NCBI GenBank assembly: GCA_900473415.1
Contig: UCLR01000036.1
Coordinates: 121,809 to 185,808, forward strand
Origin: Hyphomicrobiales bacterium
GTDB lineage: Bacteria; Pseudomonadota; Alphaproteobacteria; Rhizobiales; Beijerinckiaceae
Reading direction: 5' to 3'
Length of the DNA stretch: 64,000 nucleotides
A model generated the notes under the pieces. That model was given only the letters and a program-made list of their open reading frames with translations. It was not told the origin of the DNA and did not search any database. Shown one piece after another: positions 50,027-57,338 of this stretch. Numbering within the stretch: the first letter of the stretch is position 1; every line of letters begins with the position of its first letter. The translations under genes and the position numbers were made by a program.

Positions 50027-50721
50027 CTGCTCAATCGGCCTTGTCCCATGGGAGCCAGGAGGCGCCCGGCATCGTCACCTTCGATTTCGCGGCGCTCTCT
50101 CCGCGTGAGCGCTACAAGCTACTGATCGGAGCGGTGGTTCCGCGCCCGATCGCGCTGGTGACGACGGTCGACGCACAGGGCGTCGTCAACGCCGCCCCCT
50201 TCTCCTTCTTCAACTGCCTTTCGGCCGATCCCGCGATCCTTGCGCTCGGCGTCGAATATCGCGCTGCCGGCGGTCAGAAGGATACCGGCCGCAATGTGCG
50301 GGAGACCTTGGCCTTCACCGTCAACATCGTCTCCGATGCGCTGCTCGAGGGCATGAATGTCTGTGCGGTGCCGTTCGAGCCCGGAACCGACGAACTCGCC
50401 GAAGCGGGCCTGACCGCCATGCCCGGCGTCAAGGTGCCGTGCCCCTGGATCGGCCAGGCGCCTGCCGCCTTCGAATGCCGCCACCACACGACGCTCGGCA
50501 TCGGTAATTCTCGCGAGATTATTCTGGGCGAGGTCGTCTACGCCCATTTCCGCGCCGACACGGTCGATGCCGCCAGACACTATGTCGACCCCGCCGCGCT
50601 TGACGCAATCGGCCGCATGGGCGGACATGGCTATGCGACCACGCGGGACTATTTCGATCTGCCGACCATGTCTCTGGACGGCTGGCGCCGGGACCCCGCC
50701 TTGGCCAACGCGCGCCGCTGA
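50023..50721 (+). CDS. Flavin reductase family protein
   Basis: A 232-residue split-barrel flavin protein that begins with a GTG overlapping the regulator stop. Family marks are SPRERYKLLIGAVVPRPIALVTTVDAQGVVNAAPFSFFNCLSADPAILALGV and DTGRNVRETLAFTVNIVSDAL. This longer subgroup often acts on its own or with an unknown oxygenase. No monooxygenase gene is adjacent, so its partner is not identified. Coupling to the GntR gene suggests a link to the divergent amide-utilisation operon. Confidence 0.88.
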   Translation: MTAQSALSHGSQEAPGIVTFDFAALSPRERYKLLIGAVVPRPIALVTTVDAQGVVNAAPFSFFNCLSADPAILALGVEYRAAGGQKDTGRNVRETLAFTVNIVSDALLEGMNVCAVPFEPGTDELAEAGLTAMPGVKVPCPWIGQAPAAFECRHHTTLGIGNSREIILGEVVYAHFRADTVDAARHYVDPAALDAIGRMGGHGYATTRDYFDLPTMSLDGWRRDPALANARR

Positions 50722-50740
50722 TCGGCGAAATCGACGGGAC

Positions 50741-50787
50741 TTGACTGCCTGCACGGCGCACGCCTATACTTAACTCAATGGTTAAGT
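50741..50787 (+). promoter_or_regulatory. Sigma-70-like promoter with ArsR-type operator, probable leaderless start
   Basis: TTGACT at 50741-50746 and TATACT at 50765-50770 are 18 bases apart. The ATG at 50778 lies only seven bases beyond the -10 hexamer, so transcription should begin at or next to it. An inverted repeat, ACTTAAC (50768-50774) and GTTAAGT (50781-50787), straddles the start codon; TTAAC/GTTAA dyads are typical ArsR sites. The product would therefore repress its own gene. Confidence 0.7.
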
Positions 50788-51122
50788 TTCAAGATGCGCA
50801 GCTCGACCGCACTTTCTCTGCGCTGGCAGACCCCACGCGCAGGGCCCTGCTGGCGCGGCTGGAGCAGGAGGACGGGCTCTCGGTCAGCGAGCTGGCGAAG
50901 CCGTTTCCGGTCTCGCTGCCCGCGATCATGAAGCATCTCGACGTGCTCGCCGAGGCTGGGCTGGTGACGCGTACCAAGGCGGGGCGCACCGTGTCCTGCC
51001 GTCTGAACGCCGAGCCGATGGAGGCGGCGATGGGCTGGCTGGAGCGCTATCAGAGGTTTTGGACGGCGCGGCTCGATGCGCTGGAAGCGCTTCTGGAAGC
51101 GCGGCGCAAGGGCGAGAGCTGA
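50778..51122 (+). CDS. ArsR-family transcriptional regulator
   Basis: A 114-residue winged-helix repressor: LDRTFSALADPTRRALLARLEQEDGLSVSELAKPFPVSLPAIMKHLDVLAEAGLVTRTKAGRTVSCRLNAEPM. It lacks the metal-binding cysteines of ArsR/SmtB and belongs to the group paired with SRPBCC proteins. The mRNA is probably leaderless and autoregulated. The SRPBCC gene follows 18 bases later. Confidence 0.93.
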   Translation: MVKFQDAQLDRTFSALADPTRRALLARLEQEDGLSVSELAKPFPVSLPAIMKHLDVLAEAGLVTRTKAGRTVSCRLNAEPMEAAMGWLERYQRFWTARLDALEALLEARRKGES

Positions 51123-51140
51123 GGGAAGGCGAGCGGGACC

Positions 51141-51575
51141 ATGGAGCAGCCGGTAACGCCGAGCCTGACGATCAAGCGCCGGCTGAATGCCTCGCCCGCC
51201 GAGGTCTACGAGGCCTGGACCGATCCGGAGCTGCTGCTGCGCTGGTTCGGCCCCGAGAATGTGGTGGCGCAGGAGGCCGAGATCGATCCACGCGTCGACG
51301 GCGCCTATCGCGTCGTGATGCTGGAGGACAATGGCGAGCGCCACGAGGTTTCGGGGCGCTATCTGGAGGTGGTCGAGAACGAGAAGCTGGTCTTCAGCTG
51401 GTCCTGGGTGACGACGCCGGAACGCGTCTCGCGCGTAACGGTCACATTCAAGCCGGATGGTGATGGCACCATCCTGACACTCCTTCACGAGAAGCTGTTC
51501 GATGATCAGGCCGTACGCGGCCACACCCATGGCTGGACCGGCAGCATGGACAAGCTCGAGGCCTATTTCGCCTGA
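51141..51575 (+). CDS. SRPBCC (AHSA1-type) domain protein
   Basis: A 144-residue protein of the START-like hydrophobic-cavity fold: TIKRRLNASPAEVYEAWTDPELLLRWFGPENV at the N-terminus, GAYRVVMLEDNGERHEVSGRYLEVVENEKLVFSWSW in the middle and HGWTGSMDKLEAYFA at the end. Members bind hydrophobic ligands or modulate partners; no reaction is known for this group. It is cotranscribed with the ArsR regulator, a pairing common in proteobacteria. Confidence 0.92.
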   Translation: MEQPVTPSLTIKRRLNASPAEVYEAWTDPELLLRWFGPENVVAQEAEIDPRVDGAYRVVMLEDNGERHEVSGRYLEVVENEKLVFSWSWVTTPERVSRVTVTFKPDGDGTILTLLHEKLFDDQAVRGHTHGWTGSMDKLEAYFA

Positions 51576-51652
51576 GCTTTCAGCGGCGCGACTGGCGCCG
51601 CGGTCGAAAACCGCCGGCTCTGGCGTCGGCGGAAGCAAGAGGAGAGGAGCCT

Positions 51653-52417
51653 ATGGAACACAGGATCGTATCCCGTGAGGAATGGCTTGCGGCCCGAAAG
51701 ACCCATCTCGCCCATGAGAAGGAGTTCACCCGCCAGCGCGACGCCCTCTCTGCCGAGCGGCAGGCGCTGCCCTGGGTCAGGGTCGAGAAGGACTATGTCT
51801 TCGAGGGGCCGAACGGGCGGCTCTCGCTCAACGATCTCTTCGCCGGCAACAGCCAACTCGTCATCTATCACTTCATGTTCGGCCCGGGTTGGACGGAGGG
51901 TTGCCCCGGCTGCTCCTTCCTCGCCGATCATTTCGACGGCGCGAACCTGCATCTGAAGTATCACGACGTCAGCCTCGTCGCGGTCTCGCGCGCGCCCTTC
52001 GCCGAGTTCCAGGCCTTCCGGCGCCGCATGGGCTGGGATTTCCCCTGGGTCTCCTCGGCCGGCGGCGACTTCAACTACGACTTCCACGTCTCGCCGAGCC
52101 CCGCCGAGAAGGAAGCCGGACGCTACGAGTACAATTACGAGATGCATGACGGGGAGGGCGGCGAGATGCCGGGCTTCAGCGTCTTCTACCGCAACGAGGC
52201 CGGCGAGATCTTCCACACCTACTCGACCTATGGCCGCGGCGGCGACCTGCTGATCGGCGCCTACAACTTCCTCGACATGATGCCGAAGGGCCGCAACGAA
52301 GAGGGCATCATGGACTGGATGCGCCATCACGACCGCTACGAGGACAAGCCCAGGCCAGCCGCCGGAGGCGCAGCGAGCTTCCAGCCCCTGCAGGCCGCCG
52401 GCTCCTGCTGCGGCTGA
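51653..52417 (+). CDS. DUF899 thioredoxin-like protein
   Basis: A 254-residue protein with a thioredoxin-like fold. A CxxC lies in GPGWTEGCPGCSFLADHFDG (about residues 80-99), preceded by LFAGNSQLVIYHFMFG. SLVAVSRAPFAEFQAFRRRMGWDFPWVSS and the end FHTYSTYGRGGDLLIGAYNFLDMMPKGR are conserved in DUF899. The function is not established. It ends with a GSCCG tail. It follows the ArsR/SRPBCC pair by 77 bases, and such genes often travel together. Confidence 0.92.
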   Translation: MEHRIVSREEWLAARKTHLAHEKEFTRQRDALSAERQALPWVRVEKDYVFEGPNGRLSLNDLFAGNSQLVIYHFMFGPGWTEGCPGCSFLADHFDGANLHLKYHDVSLVAVSRAPFAEFQAFRRRMGWDFPWVSSAGGDFNYDFHVSPSPAEKEAGRYEYNYEMHDGEGGEMPGFSVFYRNEAGEIFHTYSTYGRGGDLLIGAYNFLDMMPKGRNEEGIMDWMRHHDRYEDKPRPAAGGAASFQPLQAAGSCCG

Positions 52418-52478
52418 ACGATCTTCCGAGATTCAGGAGGCAGCCCGCACCCGCGACCGCCAGCGAAGGAGGAATGCT

Positions 52479-53192
52479 ATGGCCTATGTTGAAGGTTTCG
52501 TCGTCGCCGTTCCCGCCGCGAACAAGGAGATCTACCGCAAGCACGCCGTCGAGGCGTTCGAGATCTTCAAGGAGTGCGGCGTCCGCCGCATGGTCGAGGC
52601 CTGGGGCGATGACGTTCCGGACGGCAAGCTCACCGACTTCAAGGGCGCCGTGAAGGCGACGCCCGACGAGGTCGTGGTCTTCTCCTGGTTCGAATATCCC
52701 GACCGCGCCGCACGCGACGCCGCCAACGAGAAGTTCATGAGCGATCCGCGCATGGAGGAGATGGGCAAGAACATGCCCTTCGACGGCAAGCGCATGATCA
52801 TGGGCGGCTTCGCCTCGATCCTCGACGAGGGCGCGGGCGGCGACATGGGCTATGTCGACGGCGCGTTGATCGCGGTGCCGAACGACCGCAAGGACGCCTA
52901 TCAGGACTTCGCCGCCACCCATGCCTCGCTGCTGAAGGAGCACGGTGCGCGCCGCGTCGTCGACGCCTGGGGCGACGACGTGCCTGACGGCAAGGTCACC
53001 GACTTCAAGGGCGCAGTGAAGGCCGAAGCCGGCGAGACGGTCGTGTTCAGCTGGGTCGAATGGTCCTCGCGGGCAGCGCGCGACGCCGCCTGGGCGAAGC
53101 TGATGGAAGACCCGCGCATGCGCGACGCCAAGATGCCCTTCGACGGCAAGCGCATGGTCTATGGCGGCTTCGCGCCGATCGTGGACGCCTGA
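52479..53192 (+). CDS. Tandem DUF1428 protein
   Basis: A 237-residue protein made of two DUF1428 domains. Residues 1 to about 117 and 124 to 237 are clear repeats: MAYVEGFVVAVPAANKEIYRKHA against MGYVDGALIAVPNDRKDAYQDFA, and VEAWGDDVPDGKLTDFKGAVKA against VDAWGDDVPDGKVTDFKGAVKA. Single-domain proteins of about 115 to 120 residues are usual, with an alpha/beta ferredoxin-like fold that dimerises. The fusion may be a covalent dimer. GGAGG precedes the ATG. The function is unknown. Confidence 0.93.
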   Translation: MAYVEGFVVAVPAANKEIYRKHAVEAFEIFKECGVRRMVEAWGDDVPDGKLTDFKGAVKATPDEVVVFSWFEYPDRAARDAANEKFMSDPRMEEMGKNMPFDGKRMIMGGFASILDEGAGGDMGYVDGALIAVPNDRKDAYQDFAATHASLLKEHGARRVVDAWGDDVPDGKVTDFKGAVKAEAGETVVFSWVEWSSRAARDAAWAKLMEDPRMRDAKMPFDGKRMVYGGFAPIVDA

Positions 53193-53203
53193 GGCGCGCG
53201 GAG

Positions 53204-53278
53204 CGTCATTCTCGGGCCGCCGCATCGCGGCGGCCCGAGAATCTCGTCGAAGAGATGCTCGGGTCGAGCCCGAGCATC
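53204..53278. repeat. Intergenic palindromic repeat, family B (copy 1)
   Basis: Two hairpins in succession. The first is a perfect 16-base stem with loop ATC (53208-53242, arms ATTCTCGGGCCGCCGC and its complement). The second is GATGCTCGGG-TCGAG-CCCGAGCATC (53254-53278). A copy with the same layout lies at 56128-56217. It sits between convergent genes, where it could also end transcription from both sides. Confidence 0.85.
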
Positions 53279-53303
53279 ACGAGCGCGGGCCGGATTGAAC
53301 CGC

Positions 53304-54545
53304 TCACGCCGGCGCGGCCCCCTGCGTCGCCAGGAACAGCGCATAGATCGACTGGCTCGCCGCCATGAACAGGCGGTTGCGCTTCGGCCCGCCGAAGCAG
53401 ATGTTGCCGCAAACCTCCGGCAGCCTGATCCGGCCGATCACCCGGCCAGCCGGGTTGAACACGATCACGCCGCTGTAGCCGACATTCCGGCCGGCATTGC
53501 TCGACGCCCAGAGATTGCCCTCGACATCGCAGCGCAGGCCATCCGGCCCGCAATTGATGCCGTCGATCATGCAGTCCGAGAATCGCTTCCCGTTCGAGAG
53601 CTTGTTGTCCGCACCAACGTCGAAGACATGGATGTCGCCCTTGCCGCCAGGGCCGGTGTCGCCCGGCCCCTTGCCGGTCGAGGCGACGTAGAGCTTCTTG
53701 AAATCCGGCGAGAAGCAAAGCCCGTTCGGGTCCGGCACCTGCTCCTCGCGGATGACGAGGTCGAGCCGCCCGCCCGGGTCGAGGCGATAGACGTTGGTCG
53801 GCAGCTCGCGCTTGGCCAGCCCGATGCCGGGCGGCTGGCCGAGCCGCGGATTGATCTTGCCATTGGCATTGCTCGGGCCGCCGGCTGCATCGGGTGCACC
53901 CTCGTAGAGCTGGCCGCCATAGGGCGGGTCGGTGAACCAGTAGCTGCCGTCGGGATGGGCGACGATGTCGTTGGGTGAGTTGAGCTTCTTGCCCTCGAAG
54001 GAATCGGCCAGCACGGTCGCCGAGCCGTCGAGCTCGTAGCGCACGACGCGTCGGTTGAGATGCTCGCAGGAGAGTTGCCGGCCCTGGAAATCGAAGCTGT
54101 TGCCGTTGCTGTAGCCCGACGGCATGCGCAGGACGCTGACATGGCCGTCATCCTCCAGCCAGCGCAATTGCCGGTTGTTCGGGATGTCGCTCCAGACCAG
54201 ATAGCGCCCCTGCGCATTCCAGGCCGGCCCTTCGAGCCATAGGCCTCCGGTCCAGAGCCGCTGGATCGCGGCATTGGGCTGGGCGAGGTTGTTGAAGGAG
54301 GGATCGACGGCGATGACGTCGGGGTCCCAGAAATAGGTGGTCGGCGCGCCGCGGCGGCTGAAATCGCGCGGGGGCGTGGTGATGGTGGTGGGCGGGCTTG
54401 CCGGCTGGCCTGGCTGGGCTTGCTGCGCCAGCGCGGGCGCTGCCGCCGCCGCGAAGGCTCCGGCGCCCGCGGCCTGCATCAGCCTGCGGCGCGAGATGGA
54501 TGATGAAACCGAATGATCCTGCGTCGAATTCCGGCCCTCTGACAT
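53304..54545 (-). CDS. SMP-30/gluconolactonase-family protein with Tat signal
   Basis: A 413-residue beta-propeller protein. It has a Tat signal, SISRRRLMQAAGAGAFAAAAAPALA, then a Pro/Thr-rich linker. Propeller marks are WTGGLWLEGPAWNAQGRYLVWSDIPNNRQLRWLEDDG, with the metal-binding Glu, KKLNSPNDIVAHPDGSYWFTDPPYG, with Asn and Asp, and VPDPNGLCFSPDFKKLYVAST. The ATG at 54545 has AAGGAGG upstream. It is a probable periplasmic lactonase or other metal hydrolase. Unlike the SMP-30 protein at 33139 it is not in a catabolic operon. Confidence 0.9.
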   Translation of the reverse strand: MSEGRNSTQDHSVSSSISRRRLMQAAGAGAFAAAAAPALAQQAQPGQPASPPTTITTPPRDFSRRGAPTTYFWDPDVIAVDPSFNNLAQPNAAIQRLWTGGLWLEGPAWNAQGRYLVWSDIPNNRQLRWLEDDGHVSVLRMPSGYSNGNSFDFQGRQLSCEHLNRRVVRYELDGSATVLADSFEGKKLNSPNDIVAHPDGSYWFTDPPYGGQLYEGAPDAAGGPSNANGKINPRLGQPPGIGLAKRELPTNVYRLDPGGRLDLVIREEQVPDPNGLCFSPDFKKLYVASTGKGPGDTGPGGKGDIHVFDVGADNKLSNGKRFSDCMIDGINCGPDGLRCDVEGNLWASSNAGRNVGYSGVIVFNPAGRVIGRIRLPEVCGNICFGGPKRNRLFMAASQSIYALFLATQGAAPA

Positions 54546-54801
54546 CGTATCCTCCTTGGCTTTTTGCTCGTTGAAAACGACTTGAAGTGCAGGCAGGGCG
54601 AATTTCTCAGGCGCGTGGCGCTCCTTCGTGTGCGTGGGGCCGGCTCCGCCGCCGGCGCGGCGATCCTGTGCAAAGCTCAAGGCGCAAAGGTGGCGACTGG
54701 TCGCGCCTTGCGGGATTTTTCGCAGCAGCCATGCGGTCGGGGCATCTTGCACCTGCCGGGCAAATGGCCGAGAGAACCCGCCGGTTCACCGGATATCTCC
54801 T

Positions 54802-55635
54802 ATGCTCGCTGGCATCCCCATTGGCGATCTCGTCTTCCTCGCCGTTTCCCTCGTGCTGGCGGGGGCAGTGACGGGGCTGCTTGCCGGCGTTTTCGGCGTC
54901 GGCGGTGGTGCGGTCATCGTGCCGGTGCTCTACGAGGTCTTCCGCGTCATCGGCGTGCCGGAGGAGGTGCGGATGCCGCTCTGCGTCGGCACCTCGCTCG
55001 CGGTCATCATCCCGACCTCGATCCGCTCCTTCAACGCACACCGCGCCAAGGGCCTCGTCGATCTCTCGATCCTCAAGGTCTGGGCCGTTCCGGTGGTGCT
55101 CGGCGTGATCGTCGGCAGCTACATCGCCCGCTATGCCCCGGCCGACCTCTTCAAGATCATCTTCGTCATCGTCGCCACGATCTCGGCGATCCGGCTGCTC
55201 TTCGCCGCAGACAAGTGGAAGTTCGGCGAGGACATGCCGGGCAAGCCGGTGATGGTCGTCTATGGCGGCATCATTGGTGTGCTCTCGGCTCTGATGGGCA
55301 TTGGAGGCGGCCAGCTCTCCAGCCTGTTCATGACCTTCTATGGCCGGCCGATCCACCAGGCGGTCGCGACCTCCTCGGGCCTCGGCGTGCTGATCTCGAT
55401 CCCCGGCGCGCTCGGCTTCATCTATGCCGGCTGGCCGAAGATGGACATCCTGCCGCCGCTCTCGCTCGGCTATGTCTCGCTCCTCGGCATGATCCTCTTC
55501 ATCCCGACCTCGATCTGGACGGCGCCGATCGGCGCGGGTCTGGCGCACCGTCTCTCGAAGCGCAAACTCGAGATCGCCTTCGGCATCTTCCTGCTCTTCG
55601 TCGCCAGCCGCTTCATCTGGTCGCTGCTGACCTGA
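54802..55635 (+). CDS. TauE/SafE-family membrane transporter
   Basis: A 277-residue protein with about eight membrane helices. The family repeats are visible as GAVTGLLAGVFGVGGGAVIVPVLYEVFRVIG and GGIIGVLSALMGIGGGQLSSLFMTFYGRPIHQAVATSSGLGVLISIPGALGFIYAG. TauE/SafE proteins move sulfite, sulfoacetate or other small organic acid anions. The ATG at 54802 gives the usual N-terminus; the frame to 54628 is not protein-like. The next gene starts 17 bases after its stop. Confidence 0.9.
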   Translation: MLAGIPIGDLVFLAVSLVLAGAVTGLLAGVFGVGGGAVIVPVLYEVFRVIGVPEEVRMPLCVGTSLAVIIPTSIRSFNAHRAKGLVDLSILKVWAVPVVLGVIVGSYIARYAPADLFKIIFVIVATISAIRLLFAADKWKFGEDMPGKPVMVVYGGIIGVLSALMGIGGGQLSSLFMTFYGRPIHQAVATSSGLGVLISIPGALGFIYAGWPKMDILPPLSLGYVSLLGMILFIPTSIWTAPIGAGLAHRLSKRKLEIAFGIFLLFVASRFIWSLLT

Positions 55636-55652
55636 CAGCCGGAGGCGGAAAG

Positions 55653-56126
55653 GTGAGCGAGACGACGATCCGCTTGGCCCAGCCGGAAGACCATCCGGCG
55701 CTGGCTGCGCTGATGGTCGAGATGCAGGGGCACTACGCGGTGCCGTGCCCGCCGCTCGCGGAGATCCTCGCAGGCCTTGCCTGCCTCCCTGCAGGCGTCG
55801 ACATCCTCGTCGCCGCGAAGGAAGGCGCGATCCTCGGCTTCGCCTCCGCCTGCAATCTCTATCCCGGTCCCGGACTGAAATCGGGTTTCTTCCTCAAGGA
55901 GATTTACGTCGCGGACGCTGCGCGCGGATCGGGGCTGGGCCGCGCGCTGATGCAGGCGCTGGCCGAGCTTGCCATCGAGCGCGGCCATAAACGCATCGAC
56001 TGGACGGCCGATGCCGAGGACGGCCCGCTGCTACGCTTCTACGAGAGCCTCGGCGCAGTTCCGCAGCCGAAGAAGCTGTTCTTCCGCCTGACGGGAGAGG
56101 CGCTGCTGAAGGCGGCGAAAAGTTAG
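55653..56126 (+). CDS. GNAT-family N-acetyltransferase
   Basis: A 157-residue acetyltransferase starting at a GTG preceded by GGAGG. The acetyl-CoA loop is in YVADAARGSGLGRALMQALAELAIERG, followed by WTADAEDGPLLRFYESLGA. It is in an operon with the TauE/SafE gene. It is not closely related to the two GNATs in the first 6.5 kb. The substrate is unknown. Confidence 0.9.
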   Translation: MSETTIRLAQPEDHPALAALMVEMQGHYAVPCPPLAEILAGLACLPAGVDILVAAKEGAILGFASACNLYPGPGLKSGFFLKEIYVADAARGSGLGRALMQALAELAIERGHKRIDWTADAEDGPLLRFYESLGAVPQPKKLFFRLTGEALLKAAKS

Positions 56127-56127
56127 G

Positions 56128-56217
56128 CGTCATTCTCGGGCGAAGCGGAGCTTCGACCCGAGAAATTCAGGACGTGAAAGCACTGGTTTCCGAGATGCTC
56201 GGGTCAAGCCCGAGCAT
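56128..56217. repeat. Intergenic palindromic repeat, family B (copy 2)
   Basis: Starts with CGTCATTCTCGGG as copy 1 does. The first hairpin pairs TCTCGGG with CCCGAGA around a CGAAGC/GCTTCG inner stem. The second is ATGCTCGGG-TCAAG-CCCGAGCAT (56195-56217). It lies between the convergent GNAT and DUF1289 genes. Confidence 0.85.
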
Positions 56218-56404
56218 GGCGCGGTGGCTCGGACGACGCCTTGCGCAGCCGCTCCGGCAAGGCAGCCATGATCGCCCGCCGCTCCGTCTCGCTGAGCCCG
56301 CCCCATTGCGCGATCTCGGCCAGTGTCCGCCCACAGCCCTCGCAGAGCTTGCTCGCCGCGTCGATGACGCAGACCTTGATGCAGGGCGTCGAGACGGCGC
56401 TCAT
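56204..56404 (-). CDS. DUF1289 small cysteine-rich protein
   Basis: A 66-residue protein with the family pattern STPCIKVCVIDAASKLCEGCGRTLAEIAQWGGLSETERRAIMAALPERL. The four cysteines probably bind a metal or an iron-sulfur cluster. Its ATG overlaps the cobS stop by four bases, so it is cotranscribed with it. Its 3' end runs into the family B repeat. The function is unknown. Confidence 0.92.
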   Translation of the reverse strand: MSAVSTPCIKVCVIDAASKLCEGCGRTLAEIAQWGGLSETERRAIMAALPERLRKASSEPPRHARA

Positions 56405-57246
56405 CGCCCCGCCCAGCCCAGCGAGAGGGCGATCCCGAGATAGATCGCGATCTCGGCGAGTTGCTGCGCCGCGCCGAGGACATCGCCGGTCTGCCCGCCG
56501 ATCAGCCGCCGCGCCAGCCGCGACAGCACAGCCGCTGCGCCATGGGCCAGCGCGAAGCCGAGAAGCAGCCCGGGGACGGGCAGCTGTGCCGCGAGAGCGA
56601 TCCCGGTCGCGAGGACCAGGCTGAGCGCCAGCGCAATCCGTGCCGTGATTGCCGTCGGCTGCCCCACGGCCGCGGCAGCCCCCGTGCTGCGCGCCGTCGG
56701 CTGCGTGGCGAGCAGGAACAGCCCCTCCGCCCGCGACCAGGGCGCGGCCGCGAGCATGGCTGCCGCAGCGGCCAAGGCGCCAGAACGGTCGAGGATCATG
56801 GCGATAAGGCCCGCGCGCAGCATGAGTGACAGGCCGAGCGCCAGCGCGCCATAGGAGCCGATGCGGCTGTCCTTCATGATTTCGAGCCGCCGCTCAGGCG
56901 TATAGCCGCCGAAGAGCCCGTCGGCGCTGTCCGCAAGCCCGTCCTCATGGAAGGCGCCGGTGGTCAGCGCCAATGTCGTCAGCGCCAGTGCTGCGACAAT
57001 AAGCCCGCTCAGTCCCGCAAGCCCTGCGCCCAGGGTCACCAGGGCGGCCGGCAGCGCGATGACGAGCGCGGCGAAGGGCAGGGCGCGCGGCACCAGCCGG
57101 AAATCGGGGGCGGCGTGGCTTTCCGCCTCGCCGGGCAGGGCAGGAAGCGGCAGGCGCGACCAGAAGCGCAGGCAGATCGCGGTCGCGATCGTCCAGCCGG
57201 GCCAGTCCGGCGGCAAAGTCTCCGTGCTGGTCTCGGCCTCAGTCAT
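56401..57246 (-). CDS. cobS: Adenosylcobinamide-GDP ribazoletransferase (cobalamin synthase)
   Basis: A 281-residue membrane enzyme that joins adenosylcobinamide-GDP with alpha-ribazole in the last steps of vitamin B12 assembly. The motif GAFHEDGLADSADGLFGGYTPERRLEIMKDSRIGSYGALAL (about residues 97-137) is the family hallmark, with Asp-rich metal binding. Several hydrophobic helices follow. The ATG at 57246 gives the standard N-terminus. It diverges from cobT, 92 bases away, which makes its second substrate. Confidence 0.96.
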   Translation of the reverse strand: MTEAETSTETLPPDWPGWTIATAICLRFWSRLPLPALPGEAESHAAPDFRLVPRALPFAALVIALPAALVTLGAGLAGLSGLIVAALALTTLALTTGAFHEDGLADSADGLFGGYTPERRLEIMKDSRIGSYGALALGLSLMLRAGLIAMILDRSGALAAAAAMLAAAPWSRAEGLFLLATQPTARSTGAAAAVGQPTAITARIALALSLVLATGIALAAQLPVPGLLLGFALAHGAAAVLSRLARRLIGGQTGDVLGAAQQLAEIAIYLGIALSLGWAGR

Positions 57247-57338
57247 GCGTCCCGGCTCGATTGTCTTCCCGCGCCCAAGGCTATAGCAGCACCGCAGACC
57301 TCGCCGCCACGCCGGCGCACGCATCTTACGGATTAGCC

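Noticed and set aside
57247..57338. Cobalamin riboswitch between cobS and cobT
   Set aside because: The space is only 92 bases and I could not find a B12 box or the expected long folded leader.
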